DNA from: Butyrivibrio sp. WCD3002
GTDB lineage: Bacteria; Bacillota; Clostridia; Lachnospirales; Lachnospiraceae
Assembly (NCBI RefSeq): GCF_000424265.1
Contig: NZ_AUJO01000023.1
Location: 1 to 53,374, forward strand
DNA length: 53,374 nt
Direction of reading: 5' to 3'
In this document: piece by piece, positions 1-8,100 of the stretch
How positions within the stretch are numbered: the stretch's first letter is position 1
How the letters are laid out: each line of letters begins with the position of its first letter
Position numbers and translations under genes: made by a program
Notes under the pieces: generated by a model
What the model was told of the DNA's origin: nothing
What the model saw: only the letters and a program-made list of their open reading frames with translations
The model's database searches: none

Positions 1-304
1 TCCATAGGGCATAGACCCTGTTTGAAAGCTTTGCTGGCACTTGGTGTATGAATAGGTGGGACGAAGGAAGTTGGGACACGATCCCTTTAGACACGGAAGG
101 TTCACCATCATAGTTGATCAAAGGGAAAATAGCCTTTATAGAGCAAACAAAGGGATGCTTTATTAGTGCTACCTTCAATCAGCTATTCAGTATATGATAT
201 ATGACTATTCATCACCTCTGGCTCCTGTTAAAGAGGTATATCAACAAACAAAAAGCTCATAAATACTGAAATTTGAGCTTGAAATTATAGGAAGGAGATG
301 CATC
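1..304. other. left-edge non-coding stretch upstream of hipB-like gene
   Basis: No reading frame in this stretch gives a convincing protein. It is AT-rich towards its right end and carries a weak inverted repeat (AAGCTCA near 251 with TGAGCTT near 271) without a clear T-run. The strong Shine-Dalgarno GGAAGGAG at about 291-298 belongs to the next gene. A promoter for the HipB/HipA pair must lie here, but I cannot single out a -35/-10 pair, and I see no TATCC-N8-GGATA box of the E. coli HipB type. Confidence 0.4.
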
Positions 305-580
305 ATGACAGAATTCATATGGGAAACCCCGGCTGAGATCACACTCGACCTTGCTAAGAGGGTAAAAAAGATTCGCAAAAGACGTAAGATTACACAGAAG
401 CAGCTTGCCCACAGGAGCAACGTCAGCTATGCCACGCTCAAGAAATTTGAACAGACCGGCCAGATATCGCTCATGTCTCTAGTCAAGATTGCAATGGAAC
501 TGGGACTTGCTGACGAGATCAAAACTCTTTTCTCACAGCCTGTCTATCTTAATATTGATGAAGTTTTAAACGATGAGTAA
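305..580 (+). CDS. XRE-family antitoxin/repressor of a HipBA-type module
   Basis: A 91-residue DNA-binding protein with one helix-turn-helix of the XRE/Cro type at about residues 17-70 (ITQKQLAHRSNVSYATLKKFE). The C-terminus is a short acidic tail. The start is set by GGAAGGAG about seven bases upstream of ATG. The gene overlaps the start of the HipA-like gene by 8 bp, so the pair is translationally coupled, as in hipBA operons where the small HTH protein binds and neutralises the kinase and represses the operon. By family knowledge it should sit in the cytoplasm as a dimer. The role as antitoxin is inferred from the neighbour; many unrelated XRE regulators look similar. Confidence 0.85.
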   Translation: MTEFIWETPAEITLDLAKRVKKIRKRRKITQKQLAHRSNVSYATLKKFEQTGQISLMSLVKIAMELGLADEIKTLFSQPVYLNIDEVLNDE

Positions 581-1766
581 CAGAAAGCTTGATGTCTTTT
601 ATCATGATAAACTTGTGGGAACGCTGGCTGAAATGCCAGATAAACGTATTGCTTTTCAGTACAGCGATGGCTGGATCCGAAGCGGTTTTTCCATAAGCCC
701 TCGTTCTCTCCCGCTAGCCAATACCGTATATGTTCCACCGGAAAAGAACCGCGATATCTTCCACGGTCTTTTTGGCGTTTTTGCTGATAGTCTGCCTGAT
801 TCATGGGGAGAGTTGCTATTTGACAGGTATCTCTCCTCTGTAGGAATACTCAGAGATCAACTTACAATCCTGGACAGGCTCGCCTATGTAGGTACATCCG
901 GAATGGGAGCCCTTGAATACTATCCTTCCAAAGAAGCAGATTTCAATATAGATAGCGCTGCCCTTGATTATGACGAGCTATCTGACGCCTGCGCTAATCT
1001 CATCTCATCAAAACCTTCAGATCAGTTAGATCTGCTGTTTAAGATGGCCGGTTCCAGTGGCGGTACACGCCCAAAGATTCTTCTCCATGAAGGCAATGAG
1101 GATTTCATCGTCAAATTCCCTGCAGCCAAGGATCCATCCATATGCGGAAAAAGAGAATACGACTACTCCTTAAGTGCCAAGAAGTGCGGAATAGAGATGA
1201 CTGACACATACCTGATCCCATCCAAAATATGTGAGGGCTACTTTAAGACCAAACGCTTCGACAGAAAATCCGGAAAAAAGATCTTTACCATAACTTTCGC
1301 TGGTCTCCTGGAAGCAGACTTCAGATCGCCCTCCTGTGACTACTCCACATATATGCGCCTGATACAGATCCTGACCAAGGACAACGCTCATGACAAAGAG
1401 CAGATGTTCCTTACTATGTGCTTTAACACTCTTTGCCATAACAGGGACGACCACACCAAGAATTTCTCTTTTACCTATACCGAGGATTACAGCTGGAGGC
1501 TGGCTCCGGCATACGACCTGACATACAGCACGACCTATTTCGGTGAACAGACCACATATGTAAATGGGAAAGGAAAAGATATATCAGATAAAGATTTTGT
1601 TAAGATTGGCATAGATGCCGGACTATCCAAAGACTACTGCTTGGACAGCCTAGAGAAAGTAAAAAGAATCACTCCGGATGAGCTTGGAGTTTATCTTGAA
1701 GAACAGCGTCTTCGTAAGAGAAAGAAAACTCCACTATCTGACAGAATCTCAGAGATAGCAGAATAA
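573..1766 (+). CDS. HipA-like serine/threonine kinase toxin
   Basis: A 397-residue HipA-family protein of normal length. The N-terminal HipA_N part (about residues 10-100) is followed by the kinase-like domain. A Gly-rich ATP loop is visible near residue 157 (MAGSSGGTRPKI), the catalytic HNRDDHTKNFSF near residues 287-298 and the metal-binding LAPAYDLTYS near 310. All key Asp, His and Asn positions are kept, so it is probably active. In E. coli HipA phosphorylates glutamyl-tRNA synthetase and induces dormancy; whether this homologue has the same target is unknown. It starts inside the last codons of the HTH gene and is read from the same transcript. Some HipA relatives are single domestic kinases rather than toxins. 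Confidence 0.9.
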   Translation: MSNRKLDVFYHDKLVGTLAEMPDKRIAFQYSDGWIRSGFSISPRSLPLANTVYVPPEKNRDIFHGLFGVFADSLPDSWGELLFDRYLSSVGILRDQLTILDRLAYVGTSGMGALEYYPSKEADFNIDSAALDYDELSDACANLISSKPSDQLDLLFKMAGSSGGTRPKILLHEGNEDFIVKFPAAKDPSICGKREYDYSLSAKKCGIEMTDTYLIPSKICEGYFKTKRFDRKSGKKIFTITFAGLLEADFRSPSCDYSTYMRLIQILTKDNAHDKEQMFLTMCFNTLCHNRDDHTKNFSFTYTEDYSWRLAPAYDLTYSTTYFGEQTTYVNGKGKDISDKDFVKIGIDAGLSKDYCLDSLEKVKRITPDELGVYLEEQRLRKRKKTPLSDRISEIAE

Positions 1767-1788
1767 TATTTTATCCCATAAAAAATAA

Positions 1789-1810
1789 GTGCAGCTCCGA
1801 AGAGTTGCAC
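1789..1810 (-). terminator. intrinsic terminator (UUCG loop) between convergent genes
   Basis: Nine-base stem GTGCAACTC / GAGCTGCAC closed by a TTCG loop when read on the minus strand, followed by TTATTTTTT. It ends the membrane-protein/SDR transcript. It also lies just past the HipA stop, though the T-run favours the minus direction. Confidence 0.75.
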
Positions 1811-1819
1811 TGGTATGCT

Positions 1820-2179
1820 TCATTGTGCTTCTCCTGTTATCTCTTTGGCAAGTTCCAGAATTTCAAAGGCATATTTTTCCTTACCCTTTTTAAGGAGCTT
1901 CTTGTATAAAGGATAGTTAATGCCGCAGATTGCAGCACCTACTATTCCAAGAAGCACCCCAATGACCATGACAATTACTCCTGTTCCAAAGACGCTAAGT
2001 CCAAAGCACATCCCTGTTCCAAAGATCAAAGTCCCAATAATTCCAAGCGTCATGGCTGTTATAAATGCCGGAAGCTTTGCTCTTTCATCGAGCTTTTTAA
2101 GCTGCCTTACTTTATTGGTTTCCTTTGGCATGTAATCCTTTGCAACACTTTCTGCATAAACCTTATCTAAATCGTTCAT
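1820..2179 (-). CDS. small membrane protein, unknown function
   Basis: A 119-residue protein with a charged N-terminal third (about 1-35), two hydrophobic helices rich in Gly and Ile/Val (about 37-60 and 66-90), and a Lys-rich C-terminal tail. The topology suggests an inner-membrane hairpin with both ends in the cytoplasm. It follows the SDR gene by 36 bp on the same strand and is probably cotranscribed under the TetR regulator upstream. Proteins of this shape recur beside SDR/TetR pairs in Clostridia, but I know no assigned function. AAGGAG upstream of ATG supports the start. Confidence 0.75.
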   Translation of the reverse strand: MNDLDKVYAESVAKDYMPKETNKVRQLKKLDERAKLPAFITAMTLGIIGTLIFGTGMCFGLSVFGTGVIVMVIGVLLGIVGAAICGINYPLYKKLLKKGKEKYAFEILELAKEITGEAQ

Positions 2180-2215
2180 CGTATTCTTCTCCTTCTTTTC
2201 TCTTGAATGTCCTTT

Positions 2216-3049
2216 TTATGCGATCTTTCCTGTTTCTTTGAGCCATCTGATCTCGTCACGTATGGTCTCTCTATATGACCTTGTGGTATAACCCAGATCC
2301 TTACTTGCTTTACTTGAATCAAGTCGGTTGTTTCTTGCAAGGTTGTATACGGAGAATGTTGTCATAAGAGGCTTTTCTCCAGTCTTCTTAGCCTTTTCCT
2401 CTAGTACCCCGGCAATCAGGTTTGCTACTGATATTGGTAAAAAGAACTTCATCTGCTTGCAACCGCTCTCCTCTGAAACAAGCTTTGTAAAATCCTCAGG
2501 TCCAAGGATTCCTGACGGGTGTACCACACAGGCGTTAAGGCCTTCCTTTGCAGCTTTGAGCACCACGTTTGTTGCCATAGCCTTGGACAATGAGTAGCAG
2601 CCTTTGATTCTCTCAGGATCAAGGGGAATAGATCCTTCGCACTCTCTTATGGTTCCTTTTGCCTCCTCCGGTATTGCTCCTGTTGATGAGCAATAGACAA
2701 GCTTTGATACTTTGTGCTCTTTGCACATCTCTATGATGTTTTCTGTTCCACCGACATTTACATCCATGACTTTCTGACTGTAATCAGGATTTACTGTTAC
2801 GATGCTCGCTATATGAAGCACAATTACTTCCATATCTTCAGGTGTCTCAAAGAATCTTTCCAGGTCATCTTTGTTACAAAGATCGCCGTATGCTATTTCA
2901 ACTTCCTCAGGAAGATATTTTGCTGACTTGTCGCCTTCAAGGACAAACGCCCTTACTTTTTCATTTCTTTCAACAAGCTTTCTGCAGACTGTGCTTCCAA
3001 GAAATCCTGCTGCTCCTGTTACCAGATACATCTTATTTCTTTTGCTCAT
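2216..3049 (-). CDS. NAD(P)-dependent epimerase/dehydratase family oxidoreductase (extended SDR)
   Basis: A 277-residue Rossmann-fold enzyme. The dinucleotide-binding motif VTGAAGFLGSTV lies at about residues 10-21, a conserved Asp in AYGDL near 58, and the active-site YSLSK near 152-156 with CSSTG upstream. This is the arrangement of extended short-chain dehydrogenases, near dihydroflavonol reductase-like and sugar-nucleotide epimerase families. The substrate cannot be read from sequence. It is the first gene after the TetR gene and is preceded by a perfect TATAAT and two palindromic operators, so it is probably the main target of that regulator. An AAAGGA ribosome site supports the start. 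Confidence 0.88.
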   Translation of the reverse strand: MSKRNKMYLVTGAAGFLGSTVCRKLVERNEKVRAFVLEGDKSAKYLPEEVEIAYGDLCNKDDLERFFETPEDMEVIVLHIASIVTVNPDYSQKVMDVNVGGTENIIEMCKEHKVSKLVYCSSTGAIPEEAKGTIRECEGSIPLDPERIKGCYSLSKAMATNVVLKAAKEGLNACVVHPSGILGPEDFTKLVSEESGCKQMKFFLPISVANLIAGVLEEKAKKTGEKPLMTTFSVYNLARNNRLDSSKASKDLGYTTRSYRETIRDEIRWLKETGKIA

Positions 3050-3108
3050 TTATCTTTTCCTTTCTTATTCTCAATTTGTTTTTTTCTCTTTGCTTTGAGC
3101 TTGAAGTC

Positions 3109-3114
3109 ATTATA
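3109..3114 (-). promoter_or_regulatory. -10 element (TATAAT) of the SDR operon
   Basis: A perfect TATAAT on the minus strand, about 60 bp before the SDR start codon. The matching -35 is weak and falls under the proximal operator palindrome that begins at 3139, so repressor binding there would block RNA polymerase. Confidence 0.65.
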
Positions 3115-3138
3115 GGAAAATGAACACATAAAAAGAAC

Positions 3139-3203
3139 AACACTTTTTGCAAAATGTGTTGATTTCAAGAGTACAGGTCCCGACACGTTTTGTAAAAAGT
3201 GTT
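3139..3203. promoter_or_regulatory. tandem palindromic operators, probable TetR binding sites
   Basis: Two 22-bp palindromes lie at 3139-3160 and 3182-3203. Both have arms of the form RACAC / GTGTT and an AT-rich centre (TTTTGCAAAA in the first, TTTTGTAAAA in the second). Their centres are 43 bp apart, about four helical turns, so two dimers could bind the same face. They lie between the TetR stop and the SDR start and overlap the -35 region. That the adjacent TetR protein binds them is an inference from position and symmetry. Confidence 0.75.
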
Positions 3204-3236
3204 GATTTGTAAATTCGATATAGTGTTTTTACTGCG

Positions 3237-3815
3237 TTATGGCTTGATGATACACTTCTGTATGACGCTTATGATCTCATCTTTTGACTCGGTGCATCCA
3301 CCTCGTACCCACTCAGTGACAACTCCGATAATGCCCTTAAGATAAAAGACCATGATAAGTGGCTGTTCTTTTTGGGGAACTCCAAACCTTGTAAGAATGG
3401 GGCCAAATATTGTTTTAAACCAGGTTTCATAGGTCTTTTCTGCGCCCATCATCTCGTTCTTTTCATACATCAAATAAAAGAGCTTGCGGTTCTCTTCCAC
3501 AAAATCCAGATATGGCATCAGATACTTGGGTGTTACAAGGAACAACTCATCCTCATTTTTTTCATCAATATCAAGTGCTCCAGGCCCCTCAGCACCAAAT
3601 CGCCCAAAGAAATCTTTATATACAGCTTCCACCGTTTCATGCAGAAGATCATTTACATTATCATAGTGAAGATAAAAGGTGGATCTGTTAACGCCAGCAG
3701 TTTCACATATCTCCTTAACAGAAATAAGTTCAAAGTCTTTACTGTCAAGAAGTGTCAGTAACGCTGTATGCATTTTTTCCGCTGACTTAAAATACTTGCT
3801 CTCAATCTTGTTCAT
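3237..3815 (-). CDS. TetR/AcrR-family transcriptional regulator
   Basis: A 192-residue regulator. The N-terminal TetR helix-turn-helix (about residues 11-57) contains VKEICETAGVNRSTFYLHYDN. The rest is helical and resembles the TetR_C domain common in Firmicutes (YLDFVEENRKLFYLMYEK; LIMVFYLKGIIGVVTEWVRGG). It would bind a small ligand through the C-terminal domain and release DNA. It is transcribed toward the SDR gene; the operators lie directly downstream of its stop, so it most likely controls the SDR operon rather than itself. GGAG upstream supports the ATG. Confidence 0.88.
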   Translation of the reverse strand: MNKIESKYFKSAEKMHTALLTLLDSKDFELISVKEICETAGVNRSTFYLHYDNVNDLLHETVEAVYKDFFGRFGAEGPGALDIDEKNEDELFLVTPKYLMPYLDFVEENRKLFYLMYEKNEMMGAEKTYETWFKTIFGPILTRFGVPQKEQPLIMVFYLKGIIGVVTEWVRGGCTESKDEIISVIQKCIIKP

Positions 3816-3961
3816 AGCAAAGCACTCCTAACACCTGTAGACTCATACTAAAATGATATCACAATTAATCGTTCTTCTGCATTTCTGCAATTTTATGGAG
3901 TATCCCAGAGAATTCTTCCGAACGTGATTCAAGCAGACCGTGTGTCGTCTTTCATCATGCC

Positions 3962-4657
3962 TTAGCCGTACCTGTCCATAATCTCGTTTCTTGCCATAAG
4001 AGCATCTACTGTGTCTGCACCATTAGGAGACCATTTTGCAAGCAGTTCCTTTCCCTCTTCATCACCTTCACTCCATTTCTGTGCAGCTTCATACAGTCTT
4101 TGTTCATTCTCAATATAGTCGATGAACTGTCCCGTGCCGATAAATGCGTCATAGTATTCGGGATATTCAAGAGCTAAGTTTGCTCCGAACAGTGACCCCC
4201 ACGAATGTCCCATAAGAGTTATCTTATCCTTATTCATATAGTCAAGCAGATATTCAGTCATTTCCTTGCCGTCCTGCATCATGATATCTGCGGTTATGGT
4301 ATCCGTCTTTGAAGTGTCATAGCTTTTTCCGCAGTTACGCTGATCCCATGTAACTACCGTATAAACATCGCTCCACTTTCTTGTGAACGCATAGTCAAGA
4401 TGACTTGTTGCTGAACCCGGTCCGCCGTGCAGATACAATAGAACGGGGTTGTCCTTGTCATGTCCGTAGATGTTTATCCACTGCTTCGTTCCGTTGATAT
4501 CCACAAGCATAGATTCGTTGATACCGCCGTCAGGTGTTGTGCCGTTTACCGCTCTGCCGATAAGCCTTACTACAAACAATAAAATAATGATTGTCACAAG
4601 AGCAATCAGTATACTTCGAAGTATTTTACCAATGACTTTAGTCGCTTTTTTCAACAT
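3962..4657 (-). pseudogene. alpha/beta hydrolase (proline iminopeptidase-like), C-terminally truncated
   Basis: A 231-residue protein with an N-terminal membrane anchor (about 9-33) and the front half of an alpha/beta hydrolase: oxyanion motif LHGGPGSATS near 77-86, WDQRNCGKS near 105, and nucleophile elbow GHSWGS near 149-154. Family members run well past 300 residues because the catalytic Asp and His sit in the last third. Here the frame stops at MDRYG, and no continuation appears in any frame of the following 140 bp. The triad is therefore incomplete and the gene is probably dead. It lies downstream of three GNAT genes on the same strand. Confidence 0.7.
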
Positions 4658-4787
4658 GCTATTTTTCCCTTTATTATGATAAATTCGGCTCTGTAAGTAT
4701 TATTGTTTTCACAAAAATATCTCCGTTGCTATGTTATGCTGTAATATTTTTCCGAGATAACCTACCATTGAATCATCCGATAGCACC

Positions 4788-5270
4788 TTATAGTTCTTTT
4801 ACCATATATCCGCACGTAAACGGAAAGAAATCAAATTTTTTAGTTCCGGTATGTACAGCTCCGTTCTGTTCATACCATTTCCTAAGTCGTATATTTTCTT
4901 CAACAATTCCTATGTTTATGAGTTTGCATCCTTGATTTCCTGCAGTTTCATATGCATGCTCCAATAATCTCTTTCCAAATCCGCTATGCCTATATTCAGG
5001 AAGGACAGCAAGATTATTGAGTTCACATTCATTATTATCCTGCATCAGCAAAGAGTAGTATCCGCATATAACACCATTTTGTTCATATACAAACATCAGA
5101 CGTGGCTCGTTATCCATTTGCCAATACAAACGCTCTTCTGTAGTTGCAAATGCCGTGAATCTTGGAGCGTTATCTATCGTAAATCCAAATTCATCAGCTA
5201 CGGTTTTGAAGCTTTTTCTAATAATATCTACACATACGGGAATATCGTCCCTTGCGATTTCTCTGATCAT
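4788..5270 (-). CDS. GNAT-family N-acetyltransferase
   Basis: A 160-residue GNAT with motif A LAVLPEYRHSGFGKRLLEHA at about residues 92-111 carrying the acetyl-CoA pyrophosphate loop (R-x-x-G-F-G), and the motif B region WYEQNGAV near the end. The C-terminus FDFFPFTCGYMVKEL is very similar to a frameshifted remnant at 27174-27290, so a close paralogue once lay there. It is the third GNAT in a row and may share a transcript with the acyltransferase operon upstream. The acceptor substrate is unknown. Confidence 0.88.
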   Translation of the reverse strand: MIREIARDDIPVCVDIIRKSFKTVADEFGFTIDNAPRFTAFATTEERLYWQMDNEPRLMFVYEQNGVICGYYSLLMQDNNECELNNLAVLPEYRHSGFGKRLLEHAYETAGNQGCKLINIGIVEENIRLRKWYEQNGAVHTGTKKFDFFPFTCGYMVKEL

Positions 5271-5304
5271 TTTTCTTATTCCTCATCGTACGTTTTTCTG
5301 AAAT

Positions 5305-5742
5305 TTATCGCTCAATCCCTAATATGTGAGATTTCATTTTGAAACCATACTTTTCATACAAATGAATCGCCTTGTTGCCATCAACCACTTTTACTTCGAT
5401 ATGTCTGACATTATTTTGGTCAAACATTAGCATAGCCCAGTCCATGAGTTCTTTACCAAACCCTTTTCCCCGGAATTTCTCTTTTACCACCAAATAGTCT
5501 AGTTTACCGATTTCTCCTATAATATCTACTTTGCAGAAGCCGATAATCCGGTCTTCAATTTCAGTGACTGCAATATTGGATTTTTTCTCTCGTAATGCAG
5601 CCTCAAATGATTCCAGGGTCTTTTCATATGGATTTAAAGGATAAAATCCTTTGAAATTCACAGAAGTTGTATTGTGATAGTCTGATAACTCACGAATACA
5701 ATCGTACAGTTTGCTTACCTCGTTCGGTGTTATTTCTCTCAT
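5305..5742 (-). CDS. GNAT-family N-acetyltransferase
   Basis: A 145-residue single-domain GNAT. Motif A LVVKEKFRGKGFGKELMDWA (about residues 84-103) is intact and motif B follows (AIHLYEKYGFKMKSH). AGGAGG six bases before the ATG fixes the start, and the gene lies 10 bp after the preceding GNAT. The acceptor cannot be predicted. Confidence 0.88.
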   Translation of the reverse strand: MREITPNEVSKLYDCIRELSDYHNTTSVNFKGFYPLNPYEKTLESFEAALREKKSNIAVTEIEDRIIGFCKVDIIGEIGKLDYLVVKEKFRGKGFGKELMDWAMLMFDQNNVRHIEVKVVDGNKAIHLYEKYGFKMKSHILGIER

Positions 5743-5752
5743 ACTATTCCTC

Positions 5753-6208
5753 CTACAGATTCGTCAGTACCATACATTCTGTAGAATCAGTAAAGCCCAT
5801 ACTTTCATAGAGTGGTCTTCCCATTGCGGTTGCATCAAGACTGATCTCCGTTGCACCTTTTTCCCATGTTTTCTCGATCAGCATTTCAACCATTTTTCGC
5901 GCTATTCCCTGACGACGGTATTCACTTCTTGTGTAGACATTCATAAGATGGGCTCTTTTTCCTGTAGGGTGCGCAAAGGTTGGCATTATCCTGATAAAAC
6001 TCATGGATGCACAACCAATAACTTTATCTCCGTCGCTAGCCAGAACAGTTATCTGATCTCCATTTAAAAAGTAATCACGACTTTCATTTATCACTTCATC
6101 TGAATGTTCATAATTTTCTGGTAGGTTGTTCACTACCGTAAGCATCTCAAGGCGAATACTCATCAAGAAATCTATATCATTTTTTGTAGCAACTCTTATT
6201 TCCATCAT
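5753..6208 (-). CDS. GNAT-family N-acetyltransferase
   Basis: A 151-residue GNAT with motif A VYTRSEYRRQGIARKMVEML near residues 91-110 and the terminal motif ATAMGRPLYESMGF, where the Tyr is the usual general acid. The pattern MRxxxDxDFLMSIR near the N-terminus is common in small Firmicutes GNATs. There are two consecutive Met codons; either could be used, with AGGTGA upstream. It follows the XRE-AbrB regulator by 17 bp and belongs to the same operon. Confidence 0.87.
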   Translation of the reverse strand: MMEIRVATKNDIDFLMSIRLEMLTVVNNLPENYEHSDEVINESRDYFLNGDQITVLASDGDKVIGCASMSFIRIMPTFAHPTGKRAHLMNVYTRSEYRRQGIARKMVEMLIEKTWEKGATEISLDATAMGRPLYESMGFTDSTECMVLTNL

Positions 6209-6225
6209 CTTTCACCTACATTCTT

Positions 6226-6660
6226 TTAGTCAGTTATACTTTCTTTCGCACTGTTGATAAGACCGAGAAGACCCGTCTCCTTAATTAGAGCTATACCCTG
6301 GAATTCATCTCCGAGGACAATCAGATTGTCGCCTGTTTTAATATCGAAGATCTTTCTTGCTTTGGCAGGAATGACGATCTGACCCTTATCTCCTACTTTG
6401 ACCAATCCAAAGATATGTTTTCCTTTTGGTGGTATGCCATATCCCAGGTTCTCCGAATCAGTCTTTTCATATGAGATAAGATCGTCCATGGTTACTCCGA
6501 AGATGTCCGCCAGCTGCTTACACCTCTCTATATCCGGAAGCGACTCTCCGGTCTCATATTTTGAAAGCGTCTGTCTTGATACGCCTATCTTCTCAGCAAT
6601 TTCCTCCTGTGACAGGTTATTAAGCTTTCTTAATTCCATAAGATTGTCTGCAAAACTCAT
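6226..6660 (-). CDS. XRE HTH regulator fused to an AbrB/SpoVT-like domain
   Basis: Starting at the ATG at 6660 (residues MSFADN) gives about 144 residues; AAAAGGAGAAG lies just upstream. The N-terminal HTH_3 domain (about 5-58) contains LSQEEIAEKIGVSRQTLSKYE. After a linker, a swapped-hairpin AbrB-type segment follows at about 90-132 (VGDKGQIVIPAKARKIFDIKTG). Such XRE-AbrB hybrids are known in Clostridia as autoregulators. Its ATG overlaps the stop of the upstream acyltransferase in an ATGA arrangement, so the two are translationally coupled. It may control this whole operon. Confidence 0.87.
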   Translation of the reverse strand: MSFADNLMELRKLNNLSQEEIAEKIGVSRQTLSKYETGESLPDIERCKQLADIFGVTMDDLISYEKTDSENLGYGIPPKGKHIFGLVKVGDKGQIVIPAKARKIFDIKTGDNLIVLGDEFQGIALIKETGLLGLINSAKESITD

Positions 6661-7733
6661 TCTTTCTTCTCCTTTTTTATTCCCAGAACACACCACCTTA
6701 TGAAAGGTATGCGGCTCAGGATTTCATACAGAAGGTAGGAGCCTGCGAATGCTGCTATTGCAACAAACAGGTATACGATGACAGGGGCAAGGAACGGACA
6801 TAATGTATGCAGATACCATCCGCTGACCGCGATCATCAGATAATGGAATACATAGAGGCCCCATGATTTTCGGCACATCCACCTTGAGAAGGCATTCGTG
6901 GAATTGCCCCATTTTTTCATGAAGGCAAGTATACCGAGTGTTCCAAACCATGCGTATACATTGCACATGATTGTATCCAAAACCACGTGATCCGGATAAG
7001 GCTGACCTATATATAAAATCACGAAGGCTACGCAGGATGCGAGGGCAAGAATGCTTAATAACAGCCAGCTTTCGCCAAGTCGATCCATCACTTCGTCATG
7101 GGACAGTACAAAGTAGCCGATCATAAAGCCCAGTCCGTAAATACCGAATCTGTATACCACTATTATCGGTGTGTTAAGTATCTGCGCCGCTCCGTATACG
7201 GGTATAACAAGAAGTATAAGTGTCAAAAGATTTGCTTTGCCGCATATATTATAAAATCCGTCTTTTTCAATCCTTCTGATCAGTACCAGTATCAGGCTGA
7301 AGAGCCAAAGCATCTGAACATACCACAGAGGGCCTGAGCCGCTGACTGCCATTATCAGGAAAAGGATTGGCCCCGGCACGTTGTTCATGGAATTAAATGC
7401 ACCAGACATCAGCATGTTGTAATAGCCAAGAATCCAGCCGAAAACCAGAAGGCCGATTGTTGATGGCACAAGATATTTTCTCGTCCTTATTCTGATGAAT
7501 TCCTTTTCTGTTCGTTTAACCAGTTCATAGCGGGCTGACATGCCGGATACCACAAACAGAAGTAACATAAACCATGGATAAACTATGTACTGGTATGTAT
7601 CCTGGGGCTGATGTTCACTGAAGGGGCCGATAATTCCGTGTTGTGTAACGCCGTTGAATATGTAAATCACATGATAGATTACAACCAGCACCACTGTTAT
7701 CCAGCGAATATTATCCAAGTATATCTTTCTCAC
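6657..7733 (-). CDS. acyltransferase 3 family membrane protein
   Basis: A 358-residue polytopic protein with roughly ten hydrophobic segments. The N-terminus IYLDNIRWITVVLVVIYHVIY carries the family His that acts in acyl transfer, and SARYELVKRTEKEFIRIRTRKYLVPS is the usual Arg-rich loop after helix 2. These enzymes move acetyl or other acyl groups to sugars, peptides or lipids at the membrane. The target here is unknown. It is the first gene of the operon running leftward through the XRE-AbrB regulator and GNATs, and its stop overlaps the next start by 4 bp. Confidence 0.87.
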   Translation of the reverse strand: MRKIYLDNIRWITVVLVVIYHVIYIFNGVTQHGIIGPFSEHQPQDTYQYIVYPWFMLLLFVVSGMSARYELVKRTEKEFIRIRTRKYLVPSTIGLLVFGWILGYYNMLMSGAFNSMNNVPGPILFLIMAVSGSGPLWYVQMLWLFSLILVLIRRIEKDGFYNICGKANLLTLILLVIPVYGAAQILNTPIIVVYRFGIYGLGFMIGYFVLSHDEVMDRLGESWLLLSILALASCVAFVILYIGQPYPDHVVLDTIMCNVYAWFGTLGILAFMKKWGNSTNAFSRWMCRKSWGLYVFHYLMIAVSGWYLHTLCPFLAPVIVYLFVAIAAFAGSYLLYEILSRIPFIRWCVLGIKKEKKE

Positions 7734-7783
7734 ACTAATACCACCTTTGCTAAATATTTTAACATTTTCTTAATCATAAAAAA

Positions 7784-7816
7784 GTAAGCTCCACCTGTCT
7801 ACCAAGCGAAGCTTAC
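7784..7816 (-). terminator. intrinsic terminator for the lipoprotein transcript
   Basis: Minus-strand stem GTAAGCT / AGCTTAC with a 19-base loop, followed directly by TTTTTTATG. It lies downstream of the lipoprotein gene and its decayed tail and upstream of the acyltransferase start. Confidence 0.65.
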
Positions 7817-7995
7817 ATGTAGTGCTGTATTTTGTTAAATTTGGTTGCGAACTCACAGTTTTCTCAGAAAATACATTTACATTGAATGTATCGAACAGAT
7901 CCTCATCTTCTTGTTTATCGTCAGAACGCCCCACGCCTTCCGATTTGCGGGAGATGCCGGAGGAATGAATATCCCCTCTCTTATGACGCTGCTCT

Positions 7996-8100
7996 CTATC
8001 CTGCCAAGCCATTCTCTTTAGCAATCTGATAGGCATTTTCACTTTCTTGATCAGATGCTCCATCCGGAGTCCAAATCCATACCGGATGCGGCGCTCCGGT
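7996..8100 (-). pseudogene. out-of-frame coding remnant overlapping the lipoprotein 3' end
   Basis: In a different frame from the lipoprotein gene, the minus strand encodes a protein-like tail: TGAPHPVWIWTPDGASD, then SENAYQIAKENGLAG and a stop at 7996. Its residue mix looks like a genuine C-terminus, while the lipoprotein loses its family pattern at the same point. This fits a deletion that joined two genes out of frame. I do not recognise the donor. Between here and 7820 I see no intact gene. Confidence 0.4.

Noticed and set aside
1..120. Possible end of a mobile-element gene at the left edge
   Set aside because: A few protein-like residues (RWDEGSWDTIPLDTEGSPS) are seen in one frame, but there is no family match I can name and stops are close by.
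181..304. HipB operator before the hipBA-like genes
   Set aside because: No TATCC-N8-GGATA or other convincing palindrome could be found.
3372..3761. Long plus-strand open frame antisense to the TetR gene
   Set aside because: It is the shadow of a well-supported TetR gene, with no ribosome site or protein-like pattern.
7770..8063. A 97-codon frame below the cyclophilin-like lipoprotein
   Set aside because: Composition is not protein-like (scattered Arg/Ser/Asp), there is no ribosome site, and it crosses the terminator stem.
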